Origin: Dictyobacter kobayashii
GTDB taxonomy: Bacteria > Chloroflexota > Ktedonobacteria > Ktedonobacterales > Ktedonobacteraceae
Length of the DNA: 64,000 nt
NCBI RefSeq assembly: GCF_003967555.1
Contig: NZ_BIFS01000001.1
Location: 744,001-808,000, forward strand
Direction of reading: 5' to 3'
Of this stretch, positions 36,499 through 46,139 are shown one piece after another. Below the pieces are notes generated by a model. That model saw only the letters and a program-made list of their open reading frames with translations. It was not told the origin of the DNA and made no database searches. Positions within the stretch are counted from its first letter, which is position 1. Each line of letters begins with the position of its first letter. A program made the translations under genes and the position numbers.

Positions 36499-39378
36499 TT
36501 ATACGGGAAGTTGTACTGTCTCTGTTTCTGCAGCGTGCTTTTTCGGCGCCAGTTGCAAAGCGAAGGAAAAGATACAGCCATCGCCAGGCAGCCCGCTGCT
36601 CTCTAACCAGATGCGACCACCCATTACGTCTAATAAGCGGCGGCAGATAAAGAGTCCCAGGCCCGCTCCACGCACCGGACTATTGATGTCTCGCTCCAGA
36701 CGTACAAAGCGCTCGAAGAGACGCTGCTGATCGGTTGGAGGAACACCCGGACCATAATCACGAATAGACATAATAACCTGCTGCTGCTCACTGGTGGCCG
36801 AAAATAGCAGTGGAGTACCTGCTGGAGAATATTTGAGGGCATTACTGATCAAGTTGAGCAACACCTGGCGCAAGCGTACATCATCGGCTGCGACATAAAG
36901 ATCTTTAGCAATCTCTACGTTGATACTACGCTGCTCACCAGTCAGGGTCGCCTCGACAATTTCTAATACATGGGACAATGCATCTAACAAGGCAATCGGT
37001 CGCAGGTGTACTACTTCAGTATCCAGGTTGACACGGCCGGCATCCATAATGTTACTCACCAATAACGAAAGCTCGTCACAGCCACGTTGTGCCTTCTCAA
37101 TAAATTCGGCCCGCGATTCCGCTTCTAACTTTTCATGGTATTGATCTAACAGTTCAATATAACCCAGTACGGTAGTCAGGGGTGTCCGAAGTTCATGCGA
37201 GGCCGTCATAATAAACTGATCCTTCAGTTGATCCAGCTCTTTCTGGCGTTCATAGGTTGCGCGCAGCTCAGTGGTCATCTGGACATTCTCCAATGCAACC
37301 AGGCATTGGCTGGCAAACATCTCTAGAGCTCTCATCTCTTCTCTCAAAAAATAATGGGGATGTGAGTAGGTTACCACCAGCACTCCTAAAAAGCGCTCAT
37401 TTTTCTGTAAAGGCAACCAGGCAAAAGGAGAAATAGGTCTGCCAGGGAGGCATGGCGGAATAACAGCTGCCTGGTCATCCTCCAGAAAAGTCCTTTTGCC
37501 TTGAAAGAAATAGGTCATCCAATCCTTTGACTGCACATTGGAGAGCAGCGACTGCTCAACCAGACTTGAGCCACGACCTGTAGCAGCCACCAGTTGTAGT
37601 TGCTGGAGACGGTGATCGTATAACCACATCTCAGCCGCCGCGGCCGTAGCTTCAGCAGCTACTATGGTGTAGGTATTGATGGCTTCTTGTAAGGTATTGA
37701 ACGCCGAGTTGGGTAGGCTACTTATCGAATAGAGGGTATTGAGTAGCGAGGTATGCCGGGTGGTACGCGCATAGAGCCGCGCCGTCTCCAACAATGTTGA
37801 GAACTGCGTCACCAACAACTGCGCAACTTCTAACTCAGGCCCTGCATAGGTCTGGTCCCCGCGCTCGCCCAGCACCAGTATGCCAATCATCCTTCCCTGA
37901 GCCCGGATAGGGGCCAGCAGCCATTCTTTTTCGCCCAGAGAGGAAGGTGAGGTCAGATAGCGCTCCAGGCCAACCGGCTCATCATCCACCGAACGAACAA
38001 CCTCACTGATTAAAAGGGGGCGGCGGGCTGCCTCCAGGCGTTGTACCGCCGGTAAGAAGGTATCCAGATAATCCACCCTGGTTTCATGGATGCGTTCTGG
38101 TACATGCAATGTCTGCAACAGCGCGCATAACAACGAGCGCCGTGCCTCATCGCTTGCATTATCTACCAGTGCGGGTGAGAGGCAGTACTGTTCACGACTC
38201 TCGTCAAAGACAAAAACGCACACCTGGGCTGTCTCAAAGATGCGGATCGCCACCGCTGTAATAAGGCTGGCTGCATCACGTACCTCCAGGGTTTCATCTG
38301 TGAGCATAGTTGAGTCAACAAGCAAACGGCGATAACGCGAGATCTCGCGAAAGAAAATTTTCTCACTCAACATTTTCGCCAGCCACCAGACTGCGGGAGC
38401 CAGAAAAGTGACCAGGCAGACAATCAGCAACTCGTAGAGATTACGGTGCGGAAGAACTGGATTGATGAGAAAAATATTGCCCAGGGCGACGATTACATAG
38501 GTCAGAGTAGCAAAAACCACGACACCAAAAATAATAGAAACAGCCTTACAGATATACGAATCAAAGATCAAAATCTGGTAACGTAGAATCGAATACCCCA
38601 GTGCCAGCGGGAAAAAGCAGAGCGTCGCTGCCGTGAGACGACCATTAAACGGCGCCATGCCCAAAGCTATAGGAAATACGGTAAATATCAACAGGGGGAT
38701 TGCAACTATAATGACCCCACCCACAAATAACAAGATCTGCTGGCGCTCACGGTACAACGATGAAATGCGATACGAATAGATGAGAAGAAAGAAAATGCCC
38801 ACAAAAGCGAGCGAGAAATAGACACAATTACTCAGATATAACCAGGATGATACTTTTATCATCAATACATAGGAGACAAAAAACAGGGAGATCATCCATG
38901 CGCCGCTCAGGCTAATAATCCAGAGATAGAGCCGTGATAACCAGGACACAAGCTTTGATACATGTGGTTCAGTGAGTTGGAGAAGATTATGAGGGAAGAT
39001 CATCAGAAAAGCGCTCAGGAAAATAACCGATAAGCTACTGCTCGTCCCCGTCAAAAAATCTAACCACCCGTTTGTAGGATCTCTCCCCTGCAATGTAAAT
39101 GCAACCCCTAACGATAAACATAAACCTAACACAGGAGATGCTACCTGCCGGTTGCGTGCATATAACCAGACAAAGACACCCACCACGAGAAACGACATGG
39201 AGAGGATAAGTGAAAAACCGAAGCTTGCCCCTAAAACAACTCCTTCCACCTCATTGCGCACCGTAGCATAAAAAATATAATTTCCATCAATCAGCAATAG
39301 GAGAATAAAGGCCACAATAGCCAGCAATATGATCAGGAGACGCTGAGATTTCATAAATATTTGATGTATACGTGGCAT
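36499..39378 (-). CDS. Large membrane sensor histidine kinase with two GAF-like domains
   Basis: This 959-residue kinase has about ten hydrophobic segments in residues 1-340, then two GAF-like modules (about 370-540 and 565-715), a HisKA dimerisation helix with MTASHELRTPLTTVLGYIELL, and HATPase_c with N box LRQVLLNLISNALKYSPAG, G1 box RDYGPGVPP and G2 GAGLGLFICRRLLDVMGG. No response regulator is adjacent, so it is an orphan. The start ATG 39378 is preceded by GAGGCG; an in-frame ATG at 39354 is an alternative. The N-terminal membrane part resembles the 7TM/MASE-like sensors of Chloroflexota but was not assigned to a family. Confidence 0.9.
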   Translation of the reverse strand: MPRIHQIFMKSQRLLIILLAIVAFILLLLIDGNYIFYATVRNEVEGVVLGASFGFSLILSMSFLVVGVFVWLYARNRQVASPVLGLCLSLGVAFTLQGRDPTNGWLDFLTGTSSSLSVIFLSAFLMIFPHNLLQLTEPHVSKLVSWLSRLYLWIISLSGAWMISLFFVSYVLMIKVSSWLYLSNCVYFSLAFVGIFFLLIYSYRISSLYRERQQILLFVGGVIIVAIPLLIFTVFPIALGMAPFNGRLTAATLCFFPLALGYSILRYQILIFDSYICKAVSIIFGVVVFATLTYVIVALGNIFLINPVLPHRNLYELLIVCLVTFLAPAVWWLAKMLSEKIFFREISRYRRLLVDSTMLTDETLEVRDAASLITAVAIRIFETAQVCVFVFDESREQYCLSPALVDNASDEARRSLLCALLQTLHVPERIHETRVDYLDTFLPAVQRLEAARRPLLISEVVRSVDDEPVGLERYLTSPSSLGEKEWLLAPIRAQGRMIGILVLGERGDQTYAGPELEVAQLLVTQFSTLLETARLYARTTRHTSLLNTLYSISSLPNSAFNTLQEAINTYTIVAAEATAAAAEMWLYDHRLQQLQLVAATGRGSSLVEQSLLSNVQSKDWMTYFFQGKRTFLEDDQAAVIPPCLPGRPISPFAWLPLQKNERFLGVLVVTYSHPHYFLREEMRALEMFASQCLVALENVQMTTELRATYERQKELDQLKDQFIMTASHELRTPLTTVLGYIELLDQYHEKLEAESRAEFIEKAQRGCDELSLLVSNIMDAGRVNLDTEVVHLRPIALLDALSHVLEIVEATLTGEQRSINVEIAKDLYVAADDVRLRQVLLNLISNALKYSPAGTPLLFSATSEQQQVIMSIRDYGPGVPPTDQQRLFERFVRLERDINSPVRGAGLGLFICRRLLDVMGGRIWLESSGLPGDGCIFSFALQLAPKKHAAETETVQLPV

Positions 39379-39797
39379 GTGTAAAGTCGCCTCTTTTCAA
39401 GCAGACCATATTGATGCTTGTTCTCGTTTTTAAGACTCCACTACTAATAATACAATTTCCTTCAGCTTATAAAAGATAATAGAAAGTATACGCATTATTG
39501 TCAAGTTTAGATGCCATTCGAGCACCCTATCTAGTACTGATAGCTCGCCTATTGCCAATCCCACTGATCCGAGCAAAAGGCACAAAGACATGGACAATTA
39601 CGTGCCCTGTGTGCTTGCAACAAAGAGAAAGCGATAATCGTTATATGAAAAGCAAGGCATCGCCGATAGAACAGCTGACAACGAAGCATGCGAATCAGCC
39701 GATATTACCTATATCATCCATCCATTGATGGATGAATGATTGACGAAACGCGGGTTTGTTTGTAGAATCGAAGCGAAAAAAGCAGAGAGGCGCGATT
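39379..39797. other. Divergent intergenic region before the queuosine-salvage gene
   Basis: About 420 bases without a supported gene. It holds a perfect 8-bp hairpin CATCCATC/GATGGATG at 39715-39734 with a 4-nt loop, 60 nt upstream of the next ATG, which may be an operator or a short terminator. A 76-codon open frame at 39498-39728 shows no domain and has no ribosome site. Confidence 0.4.
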
Positions 39798-40838
39798 ATG
39801 GCAGAGCTTACACATTGGCCCGAGGATGAGGGTAATGAGAGCTTCACAATACAAACAAGCGATCCATTGGGTATCCTGACCAGCACACGTACTGTCGTTG
39901 AACTCGGTGAAGATGTATGGATTAATACAGATCAGATAGAGAAACTCAGTAAACGCTGGCTACAAGCAGATACACAGGGACAGAAGCTGGATATCCCCTT
40001 ATGGGATGAACGCTATCATTTCTCAGATGGTACAGCACGTACTGTCAACTGGTTGCTGCTGCTGGATGCACTGAATTTTTGTTTCTGGGCTGAAAAAGGT
40101 CAAGCCCGCTGGTCCATTGACTATCAAGGGCAAACCCTTAATGGCTACTGGGCTGAAGCGGCCGCCCTGAAACGAGCCGTAGAAGAAGGTCTACCACTCT
40201 GGGACGCTGAATATTTACGCACGATACCAGAAGAAACCATAGCCCATATTTTTCGTGGCTCTGGCACAATTCCTCTCTTTGAACAACGCGTTCACAACGC
40301 ACGCGAAGTTGGACAGGTGTTACTTGATCGCTACGCAGGCCAATTTACCAATGCGATAGAAGAAGCCGATAGAAATGCGATCAAACTCGTTCTCTTACTG
40401 GAACGGGATTTTCCCTCGTTCCGCGATATCACATCCTATCGTGGTCAACAGGTGCGTTTCTTGAAACGAGCACAAATTACAGTCGCCGATATCAGTGGTT
40501 CTTTTCATGGCCAGGACTGGGGAAAGTTTGCTGACCAGGACCAATTGACCATTTTCGCTGATTATAAACTACCTCAGGTGTTGCGCGAATATAATGTACT
40601 GGAATATGAGTTACACCTGGCTCAAAAAGTTGACAATAAAGAGCTTATTCAGGCTGGTAGTGAGGAAGAAGTGGAGATCCGCGCCTGTACGATCTGGGCA
40701 TGTGAGCTCTTGCGCCAGTCGTTACAACGACAGGGACATGCTATGACTGCCGCAGAGATCGATATGCGTCTCTGGTTACTCGGGCAACGTTCAGAAGAGA
40801 TGCATCCCTATCATCGGACACGCACGATATACTATTGA
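39798..40838 (+). CDS. Queuosine salvage protein (DUF2419; Qng1-type queuosine-5'-phosphate N-glycosylase)
   Basis: This 346-residue protein of the DUF2419 family is known from eukaryotes and from Sphaerobacter (Chloroflexota) to release queuine base from queuosine nucleotide. Seen: the substrate-pocket region LLLLDALNFCFWAEKG, the family motif FRGSGTIPLFEQRV, and FADYKLPQVLREYNVLEYE with the catalytic-region Asp. It would supply queuine for tRNA modification from salvaged nucleotides. The start is ATG 39798 behind AGAGAGGCG; the frame is open to 39756. It is followed 73 nt later by murE, but a functional link is unlikely. Confidence 0.87.
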   Translation: MAELTHWPEDEGNESFTIQTSDPLGILTSTRTVVELGEDVWINTDQIEKLSKRWLQADTQGQKLDIPLWDERYHFSDGTARTVNWLLLLDALNFCFWAEKGQARWSIDYQGQTLNGYWAEAAALKRAVEEGLPLWDAEYLRTIPEETIAHIFRGSGTIPLFEQRVHNAREVGQVLLDRYAGQFTNAIEEADRNAIKLVLLLERDFPSFRDITSYRGQQVRFLKRAQITVADISGSFHGQDWGKFADQDQLTIFADYKLPQVLREYNVLEYELHLAQKVDNKELIQAGSEEEVEIRACTIWACELLRQSLQRQGHAMTAAEIDMRLWLLGQRSEEMHPYHRTRTIYY

Positions 40839-40911
40839 TGCGTACAGGACACTACCATACGACCAGTCGTTTTACTGATAAATACAAATACTGATGGTAA
40901 AATAACAACTT

Positions 40912-42447
40912 ATGCAATTACAAACATTACTGACAGCGCTAGAAAATTATTCATGGCGCACACAACAAGACGATTCACTCGATACGACGAGCGAGATTAC
41001 AGCCATCGCTTACGACTCTAGAAAAGTTGTAGAGCATGGACTCTTTGTGGCCGTACCGGGTACCCATACAGATGGTCAATTCTATCTCGCAGATGCTGCG
41101 GCACGCGGTGCCAGTATAGCGGTGGGCGAAAAAATTTCTGCCGCGACTACACAGACATTGCCGCTGCCATACATCGAGGTTCCCAATGTTCGCATTGCCC
41201 TGGCTGATCTGGCTCGCGCTTTTTATGGCTATCCCGCTGATCAGCTCTGTACGATCGGTATTACTGGTACAGACGGAAAAACTACGACCAGTAACCTGAT
41301 CAGCACGCTATTTGATACGGCAGGACGACGCAATGGGTTGATGACCACTGCAAATTTTAAGATGGCCGGGCAAGAGTGGGAGAATGCTACCCGCCAGAGT
41401 ACGCTGGAGGCACTGGAGATCCAGGAGTTTCTCCAACGGCTGGTCTCGGCGCAGGTCCCCTATGCGATTGTCGAGGCAACTTCACATGGGCTGGAACTGG
41501 GTCGTGTCCATGGCTGTAATTTCGATGTCGGCGTGGTTACAAATATTACCCATGAGCATCTGGATTTTCATAAAACCATTGAGGCCTATCGACGAGCTAA
41601 GGCACGCCTGTTTGAGATGCTCGATCCTAAACGCGACAAAGGTATCAATGCTCATCCAGTCGCTATCCTGAACCGTGATGATGTTAGTTATGAGGTGCTT
41701 AAGCCTTACTGCCAAGTACCTATATTAGATTATGGGATCGACACACCAGCCGCTGTACGCGCCGTTGATCTTAATCTGGGTGCACAGAGTACCAGTTTCC
41801 GCGTACTACTGCCCGATGGAGAGGCACATATCGAAACTCGCCTGGTTGGGCGCTTTAATGTCAGTAATAGCCTGGCAGCTATTGCTACAGCGTACAGTCA
41901 GGGTATCAGTATTGCTGACATCGAACGCGGCATGGCATCAGTATCCGGCGTCACTGGACGCATGGAGACAATCGCGGAAGGGCAGCCGTTCTCAGTGATT
42001 GTGGACTATGCCCATACACCTGATAGTTTGCAAAAAGTAATTGCGACATTAAGGCCTTTGACAACGGGCAAATTGATCCTGGTCTTTGGGTCCGCCGGTG
42101 AGCGCGACCTGCAAAAACGGCCCATAATGGGACGCATCGCCGCTGAACAGACTGAATTCTTTGTGATCACCGACGAAGATCCACGCGACGAAGATAGAGA
42201 AGCTATTTTACAAGAAATTGCCGCTGGGGCTAGCGCGACCGGGAAACGTGAGGGCAAAGATTTCCTGCGTATCGCAGACCGTACCCAGGCCATCGCCGCC
42301 GCTTTTGAACACGCACAGGCTGGCGATACGGTGCTCCTGGCAGGCAAAGGACATGAGCAGAGCATCATCATGGGAAGGGAAAAGCTTCCCTGGGATGACC
42401 GCCGGGTTGCGCGCGAACAGCTCAAAAAGCAGGGATGGCTGGCGTGA
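40912..42447 (+). CDS. murE: UDP-MurNAc-tripeptide synthetase (MurE)
   Basis: This 511-residue Mur ligase adds the third residue to UDP-MurNAc-L-Ala-D-Glu in peptidoglycan precursor synthesis. Seen: N-terminal uridine-binding region, P-loop GTDGKTTT at 119-126, ATSHGLELGR, NITHEHLDFH, VDYAHTPDSL and the C-terminal substrate motif region. Where diaminopimelate-adding enzymes have DNPR, this protein has EDPR at 422-425. That argues against meso-DAP and fits another diamino acid such as ornithine or lysine. The next gene is an MraY-like transferase, consistent with a small wall cluster. Confidence 0.94.
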   Translation: MQLQTLLTALENYSWRTQQDDSLDTTSEITAIAYDSRKVVEHGLFVAVPGTHTDGQFYLADAAARGASIAVGEKISAATTQTLPLPYIEVPNVRIALADLARAFYGYPADQLCTIGITGTDGKTTTSNLISTLFDTAGRRNGLMTTANFKMAGQEWENATRQSTLEALEIQEFLQRLVSAQVPYAIVEATSHGLELGRVHGCNFDVGVVTNITHEHLDFHKTIEAYRRAKARLFEMLDPKRDKGINAHPVAILNRDDVSYEVLKPYCQVPILDYGIDTPAAVRAVDLNLGAQSTSFRVLLPDGEAHIETRLVGRFNVSNSLAAIATAYSQGISIADIERGMASVSGVTGRMETIAEGQPFSVIVDYAHTPDSLQKVIATLRPLTTGKLILVFGSAGERDLQKRPIMGRIAAEQTEFFVITDEDPRDEDREAILQEIAAGASATGKREGKDFLRIADRTQAIAAAFEHAQAGDTVLLAGKGHEQSIIMGREKLPWDDRRVAREQLKKQGWLA

Positions 42448-42556
42448 AATACAACGCTTACTGCTCCTGGCAGATCTGCCAGGAAATAAGTGCCCTGCGT
42501 AGGGCGAGACAACAACAATTGTTTGAATAGGCCATCATTACGTCTTGGGAGTACAT

Positions 42557-44509
42557 ATGAATCCAAATTCTCCGTGGTTATTACTACTCGTGTTTATCGG
42601 CTGTGCCATAGTAAGTACCTTGCTATGCCAGGTGGCCAGATTGCTTTTTCCCAAGTTTCGCAGTGGTGAGCACAAACCCGGCACCCATCGCGCTGACCTT
42701 CCTACCGGGAAACGCGAAATCAGAACTATCGAATTGCCATTGGTAGGCGGTCCGGCCTTTACATTGGCAATCATTGGGGTCGGCATCGCCTCTGGCTACT
42801 TGCTTGATTTCTCCCTGGATCAATGGATATTACTCTTCATTTCCCTGGGAGCAATGCTGGGCTATGTACTGGTCGGCTTTCTTGATGATTGGCGTAAAGT
42901 CTATCGCAATGAAGGCCTCTCAGAGATCGCCAAGTTCTCTGGCGTATTCCTGGTAGGCGCGATAGCTGCGGCACTCTATTTTTACCTGCTACCGCAAAGT
43001 GGACAAATCTCTTACAGCCTGTGGAAAGATCTCCCTATCCTCAATACATTTCTCTGCCCCACCCCTATCGCGCATCATCCAGAAATTTGTTCGGTTGCGG
43101 GCAATCCCGTGGCCTACTACGGCTGGTTGATCTTTCTGATGCTTATGACCGGAGTAATCGGAAGCCTCACTTCGGTCTCGGTCGACTTTAGCGATGGACT
43201 GGATGGGCTGGCTGGTGGGCTGGTCTTCAGTGCTTCATTAGGATTGGGTATCGTAGTCACAGGTCTGGTAGGGACCCAGCCTAATGGTGTTGTGTTAGAG
43301 GTGCTGGCGCTTTTAGGGGCCGGCGCGATTCTGGGCTACCTGCCATGGAACTGGCCCTCGGCCTGGGCGGCCCGCCGTGGACATGCCACCCGGCGCGCGA
43401 AAATCTATATGGGAGATAGCGGCGCTCTCGGCATGGGTGGTCTACTGGCCATGATCGCCATCTTCTCACGCAATGAAACCTTGCTATTGATGATCGGCGG
43501 CGCCTTTGTGCTGGAGGGCCTTTCGGCTCTGATTTCAGCCCGTGTACTGACCCGCTTCTTCCGCCGTTATCTGACCATCCTGCGCTTCGCACATACAGAA
43601 ACCTTTGTGCCACATACAGAATTTCCTTTGCCCTTTCTGGCAACACCACTCCACCATCATTTCGATCTGCTAGGGTGGGATCGCCGGCGCCTGGTTTATG
43701 CCGCCTGGGCCCTGGGAGCCTGCTTCGCCGTACTTGGAATCATGGTCAGCCTGGTACCATTCTCATGGCAACGCTATATTGGACGTTTCCTGATTATACT
43801 CCTGGCTATCTTGATCTGGTCCAGTGGCTCCTGGTCAAAAAATTACTTTGTTGGTAAACATCTTGTGGCAGGCGCCCGCCGTTACCGCCTGGCCCTCTAC
43901 TACGGTTATCCTTTCCGCATTATGGGCCTAAGACTCTATCACCTGGTCGAGGTAGTAGAGGCCAGTGAAGACGTGATTGAGACGCCAGCAGAAGAACTGG
44001 CCCTCTGGCAGCGTATGACCATCTTTGATGCCAGAGCGATGTTAGGTCTCTATTGCTACCGTGCCGGCTATTATCCAGCCGCGCAGGCGCAGTGGACCCG
44101 CATTCCGGAACGCAATCGTATCTTGCGGCCCGAAATAGTTCATCTACTCAATGAACTGGAAAGCCAATTAGCGCTCGAAAAACAAGAGACGCAGCCGATT
44201 CGACGCCAGGATATTCTGCGCAAAAAAGAAGAGCCTATTCTGGAGGGCAACTTGCCGCCGGCAGATCTGCCCAATCCTTATGAGCCTGTCAGCGAGGAAG
44301 AGAGTCACAGTGGGCCTCTCCAGATATGGACCACTAATACTCCAGATTATCCTATTGAGAGCGATGATGAAGAGCTAAGGATAACAACACCGCTCAACGG
44401 TGAGGTGCTGGTGAGTAAGCAGACAAAAGAGCTGCCGAACAAGGAGAATAGCCCATCCACCAATAACCGCACCCATACCTCGCGCCGGCAGGAGCTACCG
44501 AAAAAATAG
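42557..44509 (+). CDS. mraY: MraY-type phospho-N-acetylmuramoyl-pentapeptide transferase with long C-terminal extension
   Basis: This integral membrane enzyme transfers phospho-MurNAc-pentapeptide to undecaprenyl phosphate (lipid I). Motifs: D110-D111 in GFLDDWRKV, DFSDGLDG at 210-217, MGDSGALGMGG from 285, and the MraY-specific TPLHHHFDLLGW with His 366-368. There are about ten membrane segments. It has 650 residues against about 320-360 in typical MraY. The excess is a cytoplasmic tail from about residue 440: first a helical, TPR-like part (RAMLGLYCYRAGYYPAAQAQW), then an acidic disordered end. The start is ATG 42557 with TTGGGAG at 42545-42551. Confidence 0.88.
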   Translation: MNPNSPWLLLLVFIGCAIVSTLLCQVARLLFPKFRSGEHKPGTHRADLPTGKREIRTIELPLVGGPAFTLAIIGVGIASGYLLDFSLDQWILLFISLGAMLGYVLVGFLDDWRKVYRNEGLSEIAKFSGVFLVGAIAAALYFYLLPQSGQISYSLWKDLPILNTFLCPTPIAHHPEICSVAGNPVAYYGWLIFLMLMTGVIGSLTSVSVDFSDGLDGLAGGLVFSASLGLGIVVTGLVGTQPNGVVLEVLALLGAGAILGYLPWNWPSAWAARRGHATRRAKIYMGDSGALGMGGLLAMIAIFSRNETLLLMIGGAFVLEGLSALISARVLTRFFRRYLTILRFAHTETFVPHTEFPLPFLATPLHHHFDLLGWDRRRLVYAAWALGACFAVLGIMVSLVPFSWQRYIGRFLIILLAILIWSSGSWSKNYFVGKHLVAGARRYRLALYYGYPFRIMGLRLYHLVEVVEASEDVIETPAEELALWQRMTIFDARAMLGLYCYRAGYYPAAQAQWTRIPERNRILRPEIVHLLNELESQLALEKQETQPIRRQDILRKKEEPILEGNLPPADLPNPYEPVSEEESHSGPLQIWTTNTPDYPIESDDEELRITTPLNGEVLVSKQTKELPNKENSPSTNNRTHTSRRQELPKK

Positions 44510-44522
44510 GGAAACACACATT

Positions 44523-44666
44523 AAAAAGCCCTGAGATCGCGAGCAAGCGATACGATGGACCTTCTTTCAGGTGTGGAGTGTGCGTGGTGGGCGGTCGCGA
44601 CCGCCCACCACGCACACTCCACACCCGGCTCCGCAGGCGCCAAAGAGGAAAAATAAAAAGCCCTGT
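44523..44666 (+). repeat. Palindromic dispersed repeat, copy A (left border)
   Basis: The core is a perfect 56-nt palindrome, 44570-44625, with 28-bp arms and no loop. It is flanked by GATACGATGGACCTTCTTTC on the left and CCGCAGGCGCCAAAGA on the right. AAAAAGCCCTG occurs at both outer ends (44523-44533 and 44655-44665). A homologous copy in the opposite orientation is at 50183-50332. The left-flank and right-flank blocks align over about 35 and 38 nt with few differences. Confidence 0.85.
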
Positions 44667-44760
44667 TTTTTTCTTACCTATATTTGCTTATTGGAGCATC
44701 TTTTGTCATAATGCATATCAAGTATAGGAAATCCAGCGGGAAAAGAGGATTATATAAAAA

Positions 44761-46065
44761 ATGTCCAGGGCTCCTACCTTACCAGAACAACCCTCGCAAG
44801 AAAGATCCACAAAAAGAGGTATTTCTACCCTGCGTGCTTTGCGCTACCGCAATTTTCGACTTTTATGGATCAGCCTGGTAGTCTCTTCAATTGGCACCTG
44901 GCTCCAGATTGTAAGCCAGAGTTTATTAGTATTAAAGATTACCCATAATTCGCCAGTGGCGCTAGGCATCGTCTCATTGGCCCAGGCCATTTCATTCTTT
45001 TTATTTGCTTTTATTGGAGGGAGCATTGCCGATCAGAGCGATAAACGGCGCTTTTTATTGATAACTCAAACGCTATCAATGCTCCTGGCATTTATCCTGG
45101 GTATCATTACTATTACTGGCATCGTACAGGTCTGGATGATTGTTCTGCTGGCTTTCTGCTCCGGCACCGTGCTCAGTTTTGATCAACCGGCCCGCTCTTC
45201 ACTTGTCCCAACCCTGGTTCCACGTGAAGATCTGATGAACGCGATCTCACTCCAATCAATTGTCTTCAATGGTGCAGCCTTCGTCGGACCTACGCTGGCG
45301 GGTGTGCTGATTGTTATTTTTAGCAGTGCCAGAAACGGGAATAGCCTCTTTCCCTATGCCGGTAACTTCTTTCTCAATGGTATCAGCTTTCTCGGGGTGC
45401 TGGTTGTACTGTATATGCTCCAGATACCACCGGATGCAGCAGAACAGAGTACAGCCAGGCGGGGCCCCTTACTGGCCTCCATACGCGCCTCCCTCGGCAC
45501 AGTAGGCCGGGATGAGGTGCTCCCATGGGTGCTGTCTGGCTATGGAGCCTTGCTCTTCTTCGGACCATCCAATACTTTAATCTTACCGATCTTCGGGACA
45601 CAAATCCTGCACTTGAATGCGGCACAATTGGGCCTGTTATTCTCTGCCGCCGGATTGGGTACAATATTGGGAGCCCTGGCGGTGGCCTCATTGGGAGATT
45701 TTCAACATAAAGGCTTGCTACTCCTTCTCTCCCTGCTGGTCTGGACAAGCTCGTTGCTTATCTTTTCACTCAGTCATCTTTTCTGGCTCTCGTTGTTGGC
45801 CCTCCTGCTCTTTGGTATCGCTCAGAACGGAGTGGGAGCAACGACAATTACGCTGCTCCAAACACGGGTACCACCCCAGATGAGGGGACGCGTCATGAGC
45901 CTGAATACCCTGATGATTATGGGAATACGCCCACTGGGTGATTTCCCCGCCAGCGGCCTGATCGCTCTGGTGGGTGGACCACTCACCGTGTTAATATGCG
46001 CCTCAATTGTAGGGCTCTACTCGCTCTACCTGTTGCTGGCTCGGCCTATTATACGTAGCTTGTAA
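44761..46065 (+). CDS. MFS transporter (EntS/MFS_3-type exporter)
   Basis: A 434-residue twelve-helix major facilitator. Seen: the N-terminal LRYRNFRLLWISLVVSSIGTWLQ typical of the EntS/enterobactin-exporter-like group, the loop 2-3 motif GGSIADQSDKRR, LSFDQPARSSLVPTLVPREDL between helices 4 and 5, and the C-half VPPQMRGRVMSLNTL. It probably exports a hydrophobic compound or siderophore, but the substrate is unknown. It lies between repeat copy A and the convergent CHAT gene and has a shared terminator. The start ATG 44761 has AGAGGA upstream. Confidence 0.9.
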   Translation: MSRAPTLPEQPSQERSTKRGISTLRALRYRNFRLLWISLVVSSIGTWLQIVSQSLLVLKITHNSPVALGIVSLAQAISFFLFAFIGGSIADQSDKRRFLLITQTLSMLLAFILGIITITGIVQVWMIVLLAFCSGTVLSFDQPARSSLVPTLVPREDLMNAISLQSIVFNGAAFVGPTLAGVLIVIFSSARNGNSLFPYAGNFFLNGISFLGVLVVLYMLQIPPDAAEQSTARRGPLLASIRASLGTVGRDEVLPWVLSGYGALLFFGPSNTLILPIFGTQILHLNAAQLGLLFSAAGLGTILGALAVASLGDFQHKGLLLLLSLLVWTSSLLIFSLSHLFWLSLLALLLFGIAQNGVGATTITLLQTRVPPQMRGRVMSLNTLMIMGIRPLGDFPASGLIALVGGPLTVLICASIVGLYSLYLLLARPIIRSL

Positions 46066-46066
46066 A

Positions 46067-46119
46067 CAAAAGAAGATAGCAGGGGAGTCAGGTTGCTCTT
46101 CCGCTGCCATCTTCTTTTG
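46067..46119. terminator. Bidirectional terminator between the MFS and CHAT-STAND genes
   Basis: Arms 46067-46082 and 46103-46119 pair over about 15 bp with one mismatch. Flanking CTTTT (plus) and TTTGTTT (minus) runs let it serve both convergent genes. Confidence 0.7.
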
Positions 46120-46139
46120 CTTTTATGGTTGCTTTTACG

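Noticed and set aside
39498-39728. 76-codon open frame upstream of the queuosine-salvage gene
   Set aside because: No domain, no ribosome site and an improbable composition.
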